In this document: one piece after another, positions 49,649-57,169 of the stretch
How positions within the stretch are numbered: the first letter of the stretch is position 1
Layout: each line of letters begins with the position of its first letter
Source of the DNA: Aquimonas sp964586455
GTDB lineage: Bacteria > Pseudomonadota > Gammaproteobacteria > Xanthomonadales > Xanthomonadaceae
Direction: 5' to 3'
DNA: 64,000 nucleotides
Assembly (NCBI GenBank): GCA_964586455.1
Contig: CAZPHV010000005.1
Coordinates: 1-64,000, forward strand
Made by a program: the position numbers and the translations under genes
Notes under the pieces: generated by a model
Databases searched by the model: none
What the model saw: the letters and a program-made list of their open reading frames with translations, nothing else
What the model was told of the DNA's origin: nothing

Positions 49649-50470
49649 TCAGATCACCAGCGCATCCGCATCGACGTGCTTCACGCCGCCAATGTTCTGT
49701 GCCAGCTCGATCGCGAGCGCCCGCTCTGCGCCGCTCTGCAGAGTGCCTTTAAGCGAGACGACGCCATGGTCGGTGCTGACTTCGATCTCCGAGCCGGCGA
49801 CGTTGCTTGAGTACAGCAGGGTGTACTTGACCTTGGTGGTGATCCAGGTGTCGCTGAGGGCGCTGCTGGGCGCAGCAGCGGTGGCCGGCTTCAATCGATC
49901 CTGACCGACGCGATCGCCGACCACGACGCGATCGTCGACTGCGCCGACGCCGCGAGTAGTCGCCGCAAGGCGGTTTGCGGCACTGCGGGCTTCGGCGCTG
50001 CGCGCATGGCCGGTCAGCCTGACCGAGCCGCCGCGCGTGGCTACGGCTACTTCCAGATCATCGGCAAACCGGCTCCAGGACAACTTGGAGGTGATCGCGG
50101 CGCGGATCGTGGAGTCGTCGACCACCTCACCGAAGCGACGTGGCGCAGCGGTGGTCGTCGCCGCTTCAACCAGCAGCTGGTTGTCGACCTCATTCACGCC
50201 TTCAATTCCGCCGGCGATCGCGCCGGCCAATTCCTTGCTGACCTCCGCAGCTACGCTGCCCTTGAGCGTGGCAACGCCTTCGGTCACCGAAACATCCAGA
50301 CGATCTGCCCGCAGGTAGGGGTTGAGCTGATAGGTCGTCTCGATTCGCGCTTGGGCGCGCGCATCGTCGATCGCAGAGGGCTTGGGCTCAGCCGCCCGCG
50401 TCGAAAGCAGAGCTGTGGCGGCGAGCAGTGCAACGGTGGTTGCCGCCAGTAGGCGGATGCGGGTGCTCAT
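49649..50470 (-). CDS. Periplasmic protein with three BON domains
   Basis: 273 residues with a signal peptide (LLAATTVALLAATALLSTRA) and three BON modules (about 40-100, 115-180 and 200-270), each with the pattern ...LDVSVTEGVATLKGSVAAE, VRLTGHARSAEARSAANRLA, VVSLKGTLQSGAERALAIEL. BON domains bind phospholipid or other envelope surfaces; the E. coli OsmY relative is induced by osmotic stress. Neighbouring genes code for stress-type proteins. Precise function unknown. Start at 50470 chosen for the signal peptide. Confidence 0.85.
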   Translation of the reverse strand: MSTRIRLLAATTVALLAATALLSTRAAEPKPSAIDDARAQARIETTYQLNPYLRADRLDVSVTEGVATLKGSVAAEVSKELAGAIAGGIEGVNEVDNQLLVEAATTTAAPRRFGEVVDDSTIRAAITSKLSWSRFADDLEVAVATRGGSVRLTGHARSAEARSAANRLAATTRGVGAVDDRVVVGDRVGQDRLKPATAAAPSSALSDTWITTKVKYTLLYSSNVAGSEIEVSTDHGVVSLKGTLQSGAERALAIELAQNIGGVKHVDADALVI

Positions 50471-50861
50471 GCGGGTGCTCCGGCAAGGGTTGGTTGGAAA
50501 TCGTGGACCCCGCCGTCGGGCGCGGGCAGCTGCCCCTGCTCGGTGCGAAACGCCGGGTCGCCCTGTGCACGCAGGCGTTGTGGATCCGTTGTCACTCAGG
50601 GGCCGCGTATGAATCGGCCGCGGGGATAGGGTGTGGGCACGCTGAACTTTGGGCCTGCACCCGTCACACCCACGCAAGAAGACCGCTCGGGAGGGTTCAC
50701 CATCCGAACGGTCGCGCTCTGCCCGTTCCTGCACGCCGACGTTCACCGCGAGCCTCTTGGTCCGAGGCTTGCGGTCAGTTCGCGCAGGCGCTGTCAGTCA
50801 CGGCGGCGCCCGGATGATTGCCTGCAATGCGCCATGACGGCATCCGGGTCGAGCAGGATCA
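50471..50861. other. Intergenic region without recognised gene
   Basis: About 390 bases between a BON-domain gene and a small gene, both minus strand. Frames are short and lack protein features. The minus-strand promoter for the BON gene probably lies here, but no confident box was found. Confidence 0.5.
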
Positions 50862-51071
50862 CTACGACTTCTTGTCGTTTCCTGAGCGCTGGGTGCCCGA
50901 CTTCGAGCCGGCGCCCTGGTTGCTGTCGCCCGTGCCCGGAAGCTTGGTCGGGGCGCCCGACTTCGATTCCTGGCCAGCCTGTTGCTTGCCGCGCTCCTGA
51001 TCAGTGGGCTTGCGCTCGGTCTGCTGCGACGTGGTCTTCTGGTTGGAAGGACGATCGTTCTGCGTCTTCAT
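50862..51071 (-). CDS. Small very hydrophilic protein, unknown function
   Basis: 69-residue product rich in Gln, Lys, Ser, Thr, Gly and Asp, with no hydrophobic core (segments TTSQQTERKPTDQERGKQQ and GTGDSNQGAGSKSGTQRSG). It is probably intrinsically disordered. The start at 51071 has AGGAG 8 bases upstream. It stands among stress-protein genes, so a hydrophilin-like protective role is possible but not shown. I do not recognise a family. Confidence 0.6.
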   Translation of the reverse strand: MKTQNDRPSNQKTTSQQTERKPTDQERGKQQAGQESKSGAPTKLPGTGDSNQGAGSKSGTQRSGNDKKS

Positions 51072-51247
51072 GCGGGAGGCTCCTGGTGCCGGGCGGCGCG
51101 ACATGCGCTGTTCCCGGATCCAGAGACTGATAGTTCCGCCACATTGCGTCTGTACGCTGGGGCACCAAAATGCTCACCGCAGTTTTTGGAGTTCAGCGGG
51201 CGCCCCCCAAGCCAGCCGAAGGGCGCCGCGCGGAATCAGCCGTAAAC

Positions 51248-51577
51248 CTACTTGATGCGAATGTCGTTGACGACCGAGGTCACGCCAGCGACTCCGCGCG
51301 CGATCGCACCGGCGCGTTGGATTTCATCGCGGGTGCTGACGAAGCCGCTGAGCTGGACCCGGCCCTTGAAGGTTTCGACGCTGATTTCAAATGCGCTGAG
51401 ATTCGGCTCACTGAAGATCGCCGAGCGGACCTTGGTGGTGATCACGACGTCGTCGACGTACTCACCGGTGCCAGCGCTGGTGCTTGTGGAGGCGCAGCCG
51501 CTCAGGCCGAGGCCGATGCCAGCGGTCGCCAGCATGAAGGCGAGTGCGAGGCTGCGATGAAAAGAGACGCTAGGCAT
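51248..51577 (-). CDS. BON-domain lipoprotein
   Basis: 109 residues. Lipoprotein signal with lipobox LSGC (about residues 24-27), Ser/Thr linker, then one BON domain (DDVVITTKVRSAIFSEPNL, ISVETFKGRVQLSGFVSTRD, GVAGVTSVVNDIRIK). An outer-membrane or periplasmic location is likely. Start at 51577 chosen for the signal sequence, with GAGG 8 bases upstream. Confidence 0.88.
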   Translation of the reverse strand: MPSVSFHRSLALAFMLATAGIGLGLSGCASTSTSAGTGEYVDDVVITTKVRSAIFSEPNLSAFEISVETFKGRVQLSGFVSTRDEIQRAGAIARGVAGVTSVVNDIRIK

Positions 51578-51659
51578 GGGGGTGTCCTCGATGCGCAGGA
51601 GGGCTCCTGCAGGGTTTGGAATGCGCGCGCCGCACACGGCGGCGGCGGTTGGGAAGTGC

Positions 51660-51884
51660 TCAGCGCGTCCCGCGAGCGCTGACGCCGATCAACACGACGC
51701 CGGCGATCAGGCTGGCGAGGCCTGCCCAGATCGGAATGTTCAGGTAGCTCCGCTCCTGTACCTGGAATTTCAGCGGACCCAGGTCGACCTGATGGGTGTC
51801 GCGGGTGTAACTGAAGCCGCCGTAGGCGAGTGCAAGCACGCCTGCAACGGTCAATACGATGCCGACAAGACGCTGGGTGTTCAT
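51660..51884 (-). CDS. DUF3185-type small membrane protein
   Basis: 74 residues with two membrane helices (RLVGIVLTVAGVLALAYGGF and IPIWAGLASLIAGVVLIGV) flanking a soluble stretch (DTHQVDLGPLKFQVQERSY). The pattern matches the DUF3185 family. Function unknown; found here beside other small stress-type membrane proteins. Confidence 0.8.
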   Translation of the reverse strand: MNTQRLVGIVLTVAGVLALAYGGFSYTRDTHQVDLGPLKFQVQERSYLNIPIWAGLASLIAGVVLIGVSARGTR

Positions 51885-52034
51885 GGGAATTCCTGGAAGA
51901 GCGCGCTGCGCTTTGATCGCAGCCTTGCCCCGGACGCATACCCGGCCGGGCTACGGAGTTTGACGACTGCCCGCGTCGCAGGGACGCGGGCGCCGGCCCC
52001 GAGCATTGGATGCCCGGGAGGAAGCTCGACCGGA

Positions 52035-52184
52035 CTAGAGGACCCTGCGCCCACGAATGACACGCAGCAGCAGGATGATCACGGCAACCACGAGCAGCAC
52101 GTGGATGAATCCGCCTACGGTGTAGGAGGACACCATGCCGAGCAGCCAGAGCACGACGAGTACGACGATGAGAGTTTCGAGCAT
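52035..52184 (-). CDS. Lmo0937-type small membrane protein (49 residues)
   Basis: A short gene with an excellent ribosome-binding site (AAAGGAG, 7 bases before ATG). The product begins MLETLIVVLVVLWLLGMVSS, continues YTVGGFIHVLLVVAVIILLL and ends RVIRGRRVL: two hydrophobic helices around a conserved YT.GGFIH turn, the hallmark of the Lmo0937/DUF5670 family. Function unknown; family members are often listed among general-stress genes. Confidence 0.88.
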   Translation of the reverse strand: MLETLIVVLVVLWLLGMVSSYTVGGFIHVLLVVAVIILLLRVIRGRRVL

Positions 52185-52544
52185 GGGGATCTCCTTTCGG
52201 GGTGGCGTGCCGCTTCAGAAGGAGCGGCGCAGGGAAGGGGTGAAGGGATGCGGGCGATGTGGTTTCTGTCGTGCTGCGCATCAGCGCGAATTCGCCAGTG
52301 AATGCTGCGCGCAGCACAGGGCGCTATCTGTGCGATACCGAACAGAGGTCCACGGGTCGAAATCTGTAGCGGAGCCAGGCTCTCCGGCCCACTGCGCGGC
52401 TGCCTCTCAGTGGAGGCCTGCCAAATGCCCCGGGGTTTCGAAGATCGGGTGCAAAACAGCATTTCGGCGGGATCTCTGTTCGCTGGCATACAGACATGGC
52501 GAGCAGCGAGCATCACGCTGGGTCGCACCCCACTGGAGAGCGTC
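52185..52544. other. Divergent intergenic region
   Basis: About 360 bases between the Lmo0937-type gene (minus) and the DUF4398 lipoprotein gene (plus). I see no gene. It should contain both promoters; no strong -35/-10 pair was recognised. Confidence 0.5.
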
Positions 52545-52943
52545 ATGCCTACCCCTCGTCCCGGAACGACCTCAATCGGCGCCACCTTGCGCGTTCTGAC
52601 CCTGGCGGCACTGCCGCTTACCTTGGTCGCCTGCGCCAGCACGCCCAAATACGACCTGCAGCTGGCAGCTGCTGAGTCCGCGGTCTCCAACGCCAACAAC
52701 ACCAGTACTCAGAGCGACGCCAGCGCCGAGTTGCGCGTCGCCACCGACAAGCTGGCGCGCGCCCAGGAAGCCGCGCGCTCGCGTCAGCCCGAACTCGCAC
52801 TGCAGCTTGCCCAGCAGGCTGAGCTTGACGCCCAGCTGGCGGTGCTGACCGCACGTTCGGTGCGCGCGCAGCGCTCCGCTGAGGAATCTGAAGAGGCCGC
52901 CCGCGCGCTGCGCCAGGAGATCGAGCGCGCCAGCGCGCGCTGA
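52545..52943 (+). CDS. DUF4398-type lipoprotein
   Basis: 132 residues. Lipoprotein signal with LVAC lipobox (about residues 23-26), then an Ala/Gln/Glu-rich helical region (LQLAAAESAVSNANN, LRVATDKLARAQEAARSRQP, LALQLAQQAELDAQLAVL) typical of DUF4398. GGAG lies 6 bases before the start. It precedes the OmpA-family lipoprotein gene by about 105 bases; such pairs are common and may link outer membrane and peptidoglycan. Confidence 0.85.
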   Translation: MPTPRPGTTSIGATLRVLTLAALPLTLVACASTPKYDLQLAAAESAVSNANNTSTQSDASAELRVATDKLARAQEAARSRQPELALQLAQQAELDAQLAVLTARSVRAQRSAEESEEAARALRQEIERASAR

Positions 52944-53048
52944 CTCTGGCTACAGCCCCCAGCGGATGCGCCGCTTGCTCGCCAAGGTCTCGTCGCCCTG
53001 ACCGGTGATTCTGCCTTTCGCCCCCCGGAACCTATGAGGAGTTTCACC

Positions 53049-53924
53049 ATGAACGTTCGACACGTTTCCCTTGCTGCCGCCTCGCTGCTGGTGGTGTTCG
53101 CACTGGGCGCCTGCAGCTCCACGCCGCGGCGAAACGCCGCGCTGGATGACGCGCGCCAGCTGCATCAGCGCGCCCAGACCAACCCCGATGTGAGCCGACT
53201 GGCTGCCGAAGAAATGGCGCGGGCGGACACGGCAATCGCCGCTGCCGAACGCGCCTGGAAGGGCCGCGAGCCGACCTCCGACGTCGACCATCTCGCGTAC
53301 ATGGCAGGCCGCCACGTGAGCATCGCCGAGGCGACCGCCTCCAGCCGCGCCGCTCAGGAAGTCGTGGATGGTGCTGCCGCCGAGCGCGATCGCCTGCGGC
53401 TGTCAATGCGCACCAGCGAAGCCGATGCCGCGCGACGCCTGGCCGAAAGCAACCGTATGGAGGCCGGTGACGCGCGCCGTGATGCCGCGGCGGCGCGCAG
53501 CGAAATCGATGCGCTTGAGGCCGAGCTTGCCACCTTGAATGCGCGCAAGACCGAGCGCGGTCTGGTGGTGACGCTGGGTGACGTACTGTTCGATACCGGC
53601 CGCGCCGAGCTGCGGCCCGAGGGCGAGAACAACCTGCGTCGCATCGCCGAGGTGTTGCGCACGCGCCCGGGCTATCGTGCCGAGATCGAAGGCCACACCG
53701 ACAGCGTCGGCAGCGCCAGCTCGAACTATCTGCTGTCCGAGCGCAGGGCCGCGTCGGTGATGCAGGCGCTGGTGGCCTACGGGGCGCCCGCTGGACAGAT
53801 GGTCAGCCGCGCGCGGGGTCAGGAGTTTCCGACGGCCACCAACGAAACCGCGGCGGGGCGCCAGATGAATCGCCGGGTCGAAGTGATCTTCAGCCCGATC
53901 GAGCCCGAAGTCGCACAGCGTTGA
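53049..53924 (+). CDS. OmpA-family lipoprotein with DUF4398-like N-terminus
   Basis: 291 residues. Lipobox LGAC near residue 22; helical coiled-coil region with DUF4398 character (about 30-180); C-terminal OmpA-like peptidoglycan-binding domain (FDTGRAELRPEGENNLRRIA, RAEIEGHTDSVGSASSNYLL, SERRAASVMQAL, MNRRVEVIFSP). It should anchor the outer membrane to the cell wall. The start at 53049 has AGGAG 7 bases upstream; ATG 53034 precedes that site and is less likely. Confidence 0.9.
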   Translation: MNVRHVSLAAASLLVVFALGACSSTPRRNAALDDARQLHQRAQTNPDVSRLAAEEMARADTAIAAAERAWKGREPTSDVDHLAYMAGRHVSIAEATASSRAAQEVVDGAAAERDRLRLSMRTSEADAARRLAESNRMEAGDARRDAAAARSEIDALEAELATLNARKTERGLVVTLGDVLFDTGRAELRPEGENNLRRIAEVLRTRPGYRAEIEGHTDSVGSASSNYLLSERRAASVMQALVAYGAPAGQMVSRARGQEFPTATNETAAGRQMNRRVEVIFSPIEPEVAQR

Positions 53925-54233
53925 GTCGGCCCTGGTGTGTCGCCAAAGGTGGGCGCGCTCAGGCGTCGTTCGATGATGTGCCCATGCATCGGCTTGAGGC
54001 TTTGAGTCCGATCGAGACGCGCGGCGAGGTGCATTGTTGGGCTGAACGAAGAAATCCCAGCGGCCGCGGACGGCGCTCGTCGCCTTTCGCGGCCCAGAGG
54101 TCTTCGGTGCTTTGGCGACTCATGCAGCGATGCACTGCTTCGGTATTGACGTTTGTTCGCAGGCCGGCCGCAGGCGAAAGTGCATGCGCCGTGAGAGACT
54201 GCCCGGCGGCGCTCGGCCCGCTGGAGGCGTCAA
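53925..54233. other. Intergenic region upstream of second Crp/Fnr-type regulator
   Basis: About 309 bases with no recognised gene. A TTGACG hexamer at 54145-54150 might be a -35 box for the downstream regulator, but no convincing -10 follows. Confidence 0.4.
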
Positions 54234-54953
54234 ATGACCTGTACACCCGCGGCTAACCGGCTGCTGGGAGCGCTCTCGGAAGAAGTTCGAGAGCGGCTCT
54301 TTCCGGCGCTTGAACAGGTCGACCTGCCTTTGGGCAGGGTCATCTATGAATCGGGAGGCGCGCAGCGCCACCTGTACTTCCCGATCGATGCCATCGTCTC
54401 CCTGCTGCATGTGATGGAAAGCGGAGCGTCGGCGGAGATCGCCGTGGTCGGCAATGAGGGCATGGTCGGTGTCGCTCTGTTCATGGGCGGCTTCAGCACC
54501 ACCAGCCGTGCCGTTGTGCAAAGCGCAGGCTGCGGTTACCGCATGCTGGGCGACCGCTTTCGCGAGGAGTTCGAGCGTCACGGCGAGCTGCTGACTCTGT
54601 CCCTGCGCTTTTCGCAGGCGCTGATCACGCAGATGGCGCAGACCGCTGTCTGCAACCGCCACCACAGCGTCGACCAGCAGCTGTGCCGCTGGCTGCTGCT
54701 TTCTCTGGATCGGCTGCCCACCTCCGAACTGAGGATGACCCACGAGCTGATCGCCAACATGCTGGGCGTGCGCCGCGAGGGTGTCACCGAGGCGGCCGGT
54801 CGGCTGCAGAAGCTGGGCGTGATCGAATACCACCGCGGCCATATCAGCGTGCGTGATCGACCGCAGCTGGAACGGCTGAGCTGCGAGTGCTACCAGGTGG
54901 TGCGCACCGAGAGTGATCGTCTGTTGCCCTATATGGTGCGTAGCCCGGGCTGA
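54234..54953 (+). CDS. Crp/Fnr-type transcriptional regulator (paralogue 2)
   Basis: 239 residues. N-terminal cupin-like sensor domain (VIYESGGAQRHLYFPIDAIV, AEIAVVGNEGMVGVALFMGG) and a C-terminal winged helix (MTHELIANMLGVRREGVTEA, AGRLQKLGVIEYHRGHISV). This architecture is common in regulators linked to stress and envelope genes in proteobacteria. The start has GGAGG 6 bases upstream. Paralogue of 48665-49387; the two flank the BON/DUF3185/OmpA set. Confidence 0.88.
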   Translation: MTCTPAANRLLGALSEEVRERLFPALEQVDLPLGRVIYESGGAQRHLYFPIDAIVSLLHVMESGASAEIAVVGNEGMVGVALFMGGFSTTSRAVVQSAGCGYRMLGDRFREEFERHGELLTLSLRFSQALITQMAQTAVCNRHHSVDQQLCRWLLLSLDRLPTSELRMTHELIANMLGVRREGVTEAAGRLQKLGVIEYHRGHISVRDRPQLERLSCECYQVVRTESDRLLPYMVRSPG

Positions 54954-55004
54954 TCCCGGCCGAACGCCATCCCCGTTGCGGGCAGGCGGGATGCTGGCGC
55001 TGCT

Positions 55005-55229
55005 TCAGTGCACGTCGGACGATTCCAGCTGCTGCAGAAAGCGCTTGACCTGCTGCTCGGCTTCGCGGCGGCTCAGGGTGTAGCGCTCGCGCACCAGGCC
55101 AGCCAGACGCTCGGCGTCGCCGCCGGTCCAGGCCAGCTCTGCGGTCGTGAGCTTGGACCATACGGTCTGGGCGTAGCCCGCTCGGCTGGCCCAGAAATCC
55201 TGCTGGACGTCCTTGTGCTCAGCCCTCAT
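55005..55229 (-). CDS. CsbD-like general stress protein
   Basis: 74 residues matching the CsbD/YjbJ family: VWSKLTTAELAWTGGDAERL then AGLVRERYTLSRREAEQQVK. These small cytoplasmic proteins are induced by sigma-B or RpoS stress responses; their biochemical role is not known. The start overlaps the stop of the upstream 100-residue gene by 4 bases, so the two are translated together. Confidence 0.85.
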   Translation of the reverse strand: MRAEHKDVQQDFWASRAGYAQTVWSKLTTAELAWTGGDAERLAGLVRERYTLSRREAEQQVKRFLQQLESSDVH

Positions 55230-55528
55230 GCCGACTCGTTCGGCGCGCGCTTGCGCTCGTCGTCGCTATTGGCTGCAGTTTCCATGCCCTTGCGCGAGCC
55301 CGGTGGGATGCGGGCCACGACAACGAAGGGAACGCGGGTCCGCGATGTGGCCGACAGTGCCGGCGTGTAGCGCGGTGCCGCCGGGCTCGGCTTCGGGCGT
55401 GCCGTGTAGTCCGAAGCCTCGCTTTGCATGATCGAGGGGCGCCGGTACTCGAACGGAGTACGGCGCAAGGGGCCTTGGCGCAGCCGCGAACTCAGGTCGG
55501 AAAGCGGCAGATCGTTCTGGTCTGACAT
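55226..55528 (-). CDS. Hypothetical 100-residue hydrophilic protein, coupled to csbD-like gene
   Basis: Charged, Pro/Arg/Ser-rich product (DLPLSDLSSRLRQGPLRRTP, SDYTARPKPSPAAPRYTPAL) without membrane segments or recognised domain. The start at 55528 has GGGAG 7 bases upstream. Its stop overlaps the CsbD-like start (ATGA), which argues that it is a real gene. Function unknown. Confidence 0.65.
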   Translation of the reverse strand: MSDQNDLPLSDLSSRLRQGPLRRTPFEYRRPSIMQSEASDYTARPKPSPAAPRYTPALSATSRTRVPFVVVARIPPGSRKGMETAANSDDERKRAPNESA

Positions 55529-55646
55529 GGAAGAACTCCCAAGGCGCGGTGACGCGGACTGCGTCACCTGCGGTCGGGAGCCTGTCATCTGTCGCAGATG
55601 TCGTCGGTACGTTTCCGAACGTACGCTCGCCGCAACGCTTCCGGGC

Positions 55647-56930
55647 TCAACGGGCCTCCAGCACCCCCAAGGCCAGAGTCAGCATGGCGCGGGTGCCGTG
55701 CTTCAGCGCGTCCTCGTGCAGCAGGAATTCCGGCGAGTGGTTGTTCGGCGCGCGTGCGAGATGCACGTCTGGCCCGGTACTGCCGACAAAGAACAGAAAG
55801 CCCGGCGCGCGGTTGGCGAACTCCGAGAAGTCTTCGGCAACGGTCTGCAGCGGCATCTCCTTGACGTTGTCGGCGCCCATGCGCTCGCGCAGCCAAGGCC
55901 GCACGCGCTGGGTCAGCGCAAGCGCGTTCGCCGTCACCGGCGCGGTGTTCTCGACCGTGAGCTCGGCTTCGCCGCCGGCGGCTTCGGCGATGGCCTTGGC
56001 GGTGCGCTCGAAGCGCGCGATCACGTCGGCGCGCACGTCCATGTCGAAGGTGCGCAGGGTGCCTTCCATCTCGGCCGTCTCGGGAATGATGTTGAAGCGG
56101 ATGCCGCCGCGCACCGCGCCCGCGGTCAACACCACCGGCGAGCTGGTGATGTCGATCTGGCGGGCGATGATGCTCTGGCTGGCGATCAGCGCCTGCGCGG
56201 CGATGGTGATCGGATCGACCCCGCCCCAGGGCCGCGAGGCATGGGTCTGCTTGCCGCGCACCTTCAGCACCCAGCGGTCGGCGCTGGCCATCATCGGCCC
56301 GCCGCGGAAGCCGATCGTGCCGACCGGCAGCTGCGCCCACACGTGCAGGCCGAACACGGCCTCGGGTTCGAAATCGTCAAACACGCCCTCGGCGAGCATC
56401 TGCCGTGCGCCACCGGTCTCCCCCGGCGGTGGGCCTTCCTCGGCGGGCTGGAAGATGAACATCACCTCGCCCGGCAACTGGTCGCGCACGCTCGCCAGCG
56501 CTTCGGCGACGCCCATCAGGATGGCCACGTGCGCATCGTGTCCGCAGGCGTGCATCACCCCGGTGGTCTGGCCGTTGTATTCGGTGGTGACGGTGCTGGC
56601 GAAGGGCAGGCCGGTGGCCTCGGTGACCGGCAGCGCGTCCATGTCGGCGCGCAGCGCGATCTTCGGGCCGGGCCGACCGCCGCGCAGCAGGCCAACCACA
56701 CCGGTATGCGCGACGCCGGTGCGCACTGCCATGCCCAGTGACTGCAGGTGCTCAGCGACCTTGGCTGAGGTGCGGAACTCGCGATTGCCGAGCTCCGGGT
56801 GCTGGTGGATATCGCGCCGCCACTCGACGACCCTCGATTCGACACTGCTCGCGAGCGCTTCGACGTCGATCGCAGCCTGCGCGCAGGGCGACAGCAGCAG
56901 TGCGAAGGCTAAGGCGGGGATGAGGCGCAT
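55647..56930 (-). CDS. Exported M20-family amidohydrolase (hippurate hydrolase-like)
   Basis: 427 residues with a signal peptide (LIPALAFALLLSPCAQAA). Zinc peptidase/amidohydrolase of the M20D group: VVEWRRDIHQHPELGNREF, LRADMDALPV, metal ligands in MHACGHDAHVA (Cys129, His131), acid pair in FQPAEEG (Glu164-Glu165), dimerisation insert and the C-terminal HSPEF. It cleaves N-acyl amino acids or similar amides, probably in the periplasm; the substrate cannot be read. The start has AAGGA 8 bases upstream. Nearest neighbour is threonine synthase, divergent. Confidence 0.9.
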   Translation of the reverse strand: MRLIPALAFALLLSPCAQAAIDVEALASSVESRVVEWRRDIHQHPELGNREFRTSAKVAEHLQSLGMAVRTGVAHTGVVGLLRGGRPGPKIALRADMDALPVTEATGLPFASTVTTEYNGQTTGVMHACGHDAHVAILMGVAEALASVRDQLPGEVMFIFQPAEEGPPPGETGGARQMLAEGVFDDFEPEAVFGLHVWAQLPVGTIGFRGGPMMASADRWVLKVRGKQTHASRPWGGVDPITIAAQALIASQSIIARQIDITSSPVVLTAGAVRGGIRFNIIPETAEMEGTLRTFDMDVRADVIARFERTAKAIAEAAGGEAELTVENTAPVTANALALTQRVRPWLRERMGADNVKEMPLQTVAEDFSEFANRAPGFLFFVGSTGPDVHLARAPNNHSPEFLLHEDALKHGTRAMLTLALGVLEAR

Positions 56931-57169
56931 GGCTTGGGTCCTTGGGTGGAAGGCCGGGATTGGGTTGAAAGCCGGGATTGGAGATTCGGGATTCGGGATT
57001 CGGGATTCGCAGCCTACGGGGTCGGGACGGAGGGCCGGCTGCTCGCGTTTGCGACGTTCTCGCCTTTGGGCAGAGCATGTGTCATTCCCGCGTCGCTCTG
57101 CTTCCCACCGCAGCCCCCACACTACCGGCTTGTAATCCCCAATCCCCAATCGCCAATCCCAGCCCCCCA
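56931..57169. repeat. Divergent intergenic region carrying GGGATTCGG arrays in both orientations
   Basis: Left arm about 56960-57010: GCCGGGATTGGG and GGGATTCGGGATTCGGGATTC. Right arm about 57136-57165: ATCCCCAATCCCCAATCGCC, close to the threonine synthase start. The arms are roughly complementary and surround about 125 bases without a gene. Both promoters of the flanking genes should lie here. Confidence 0.55.
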
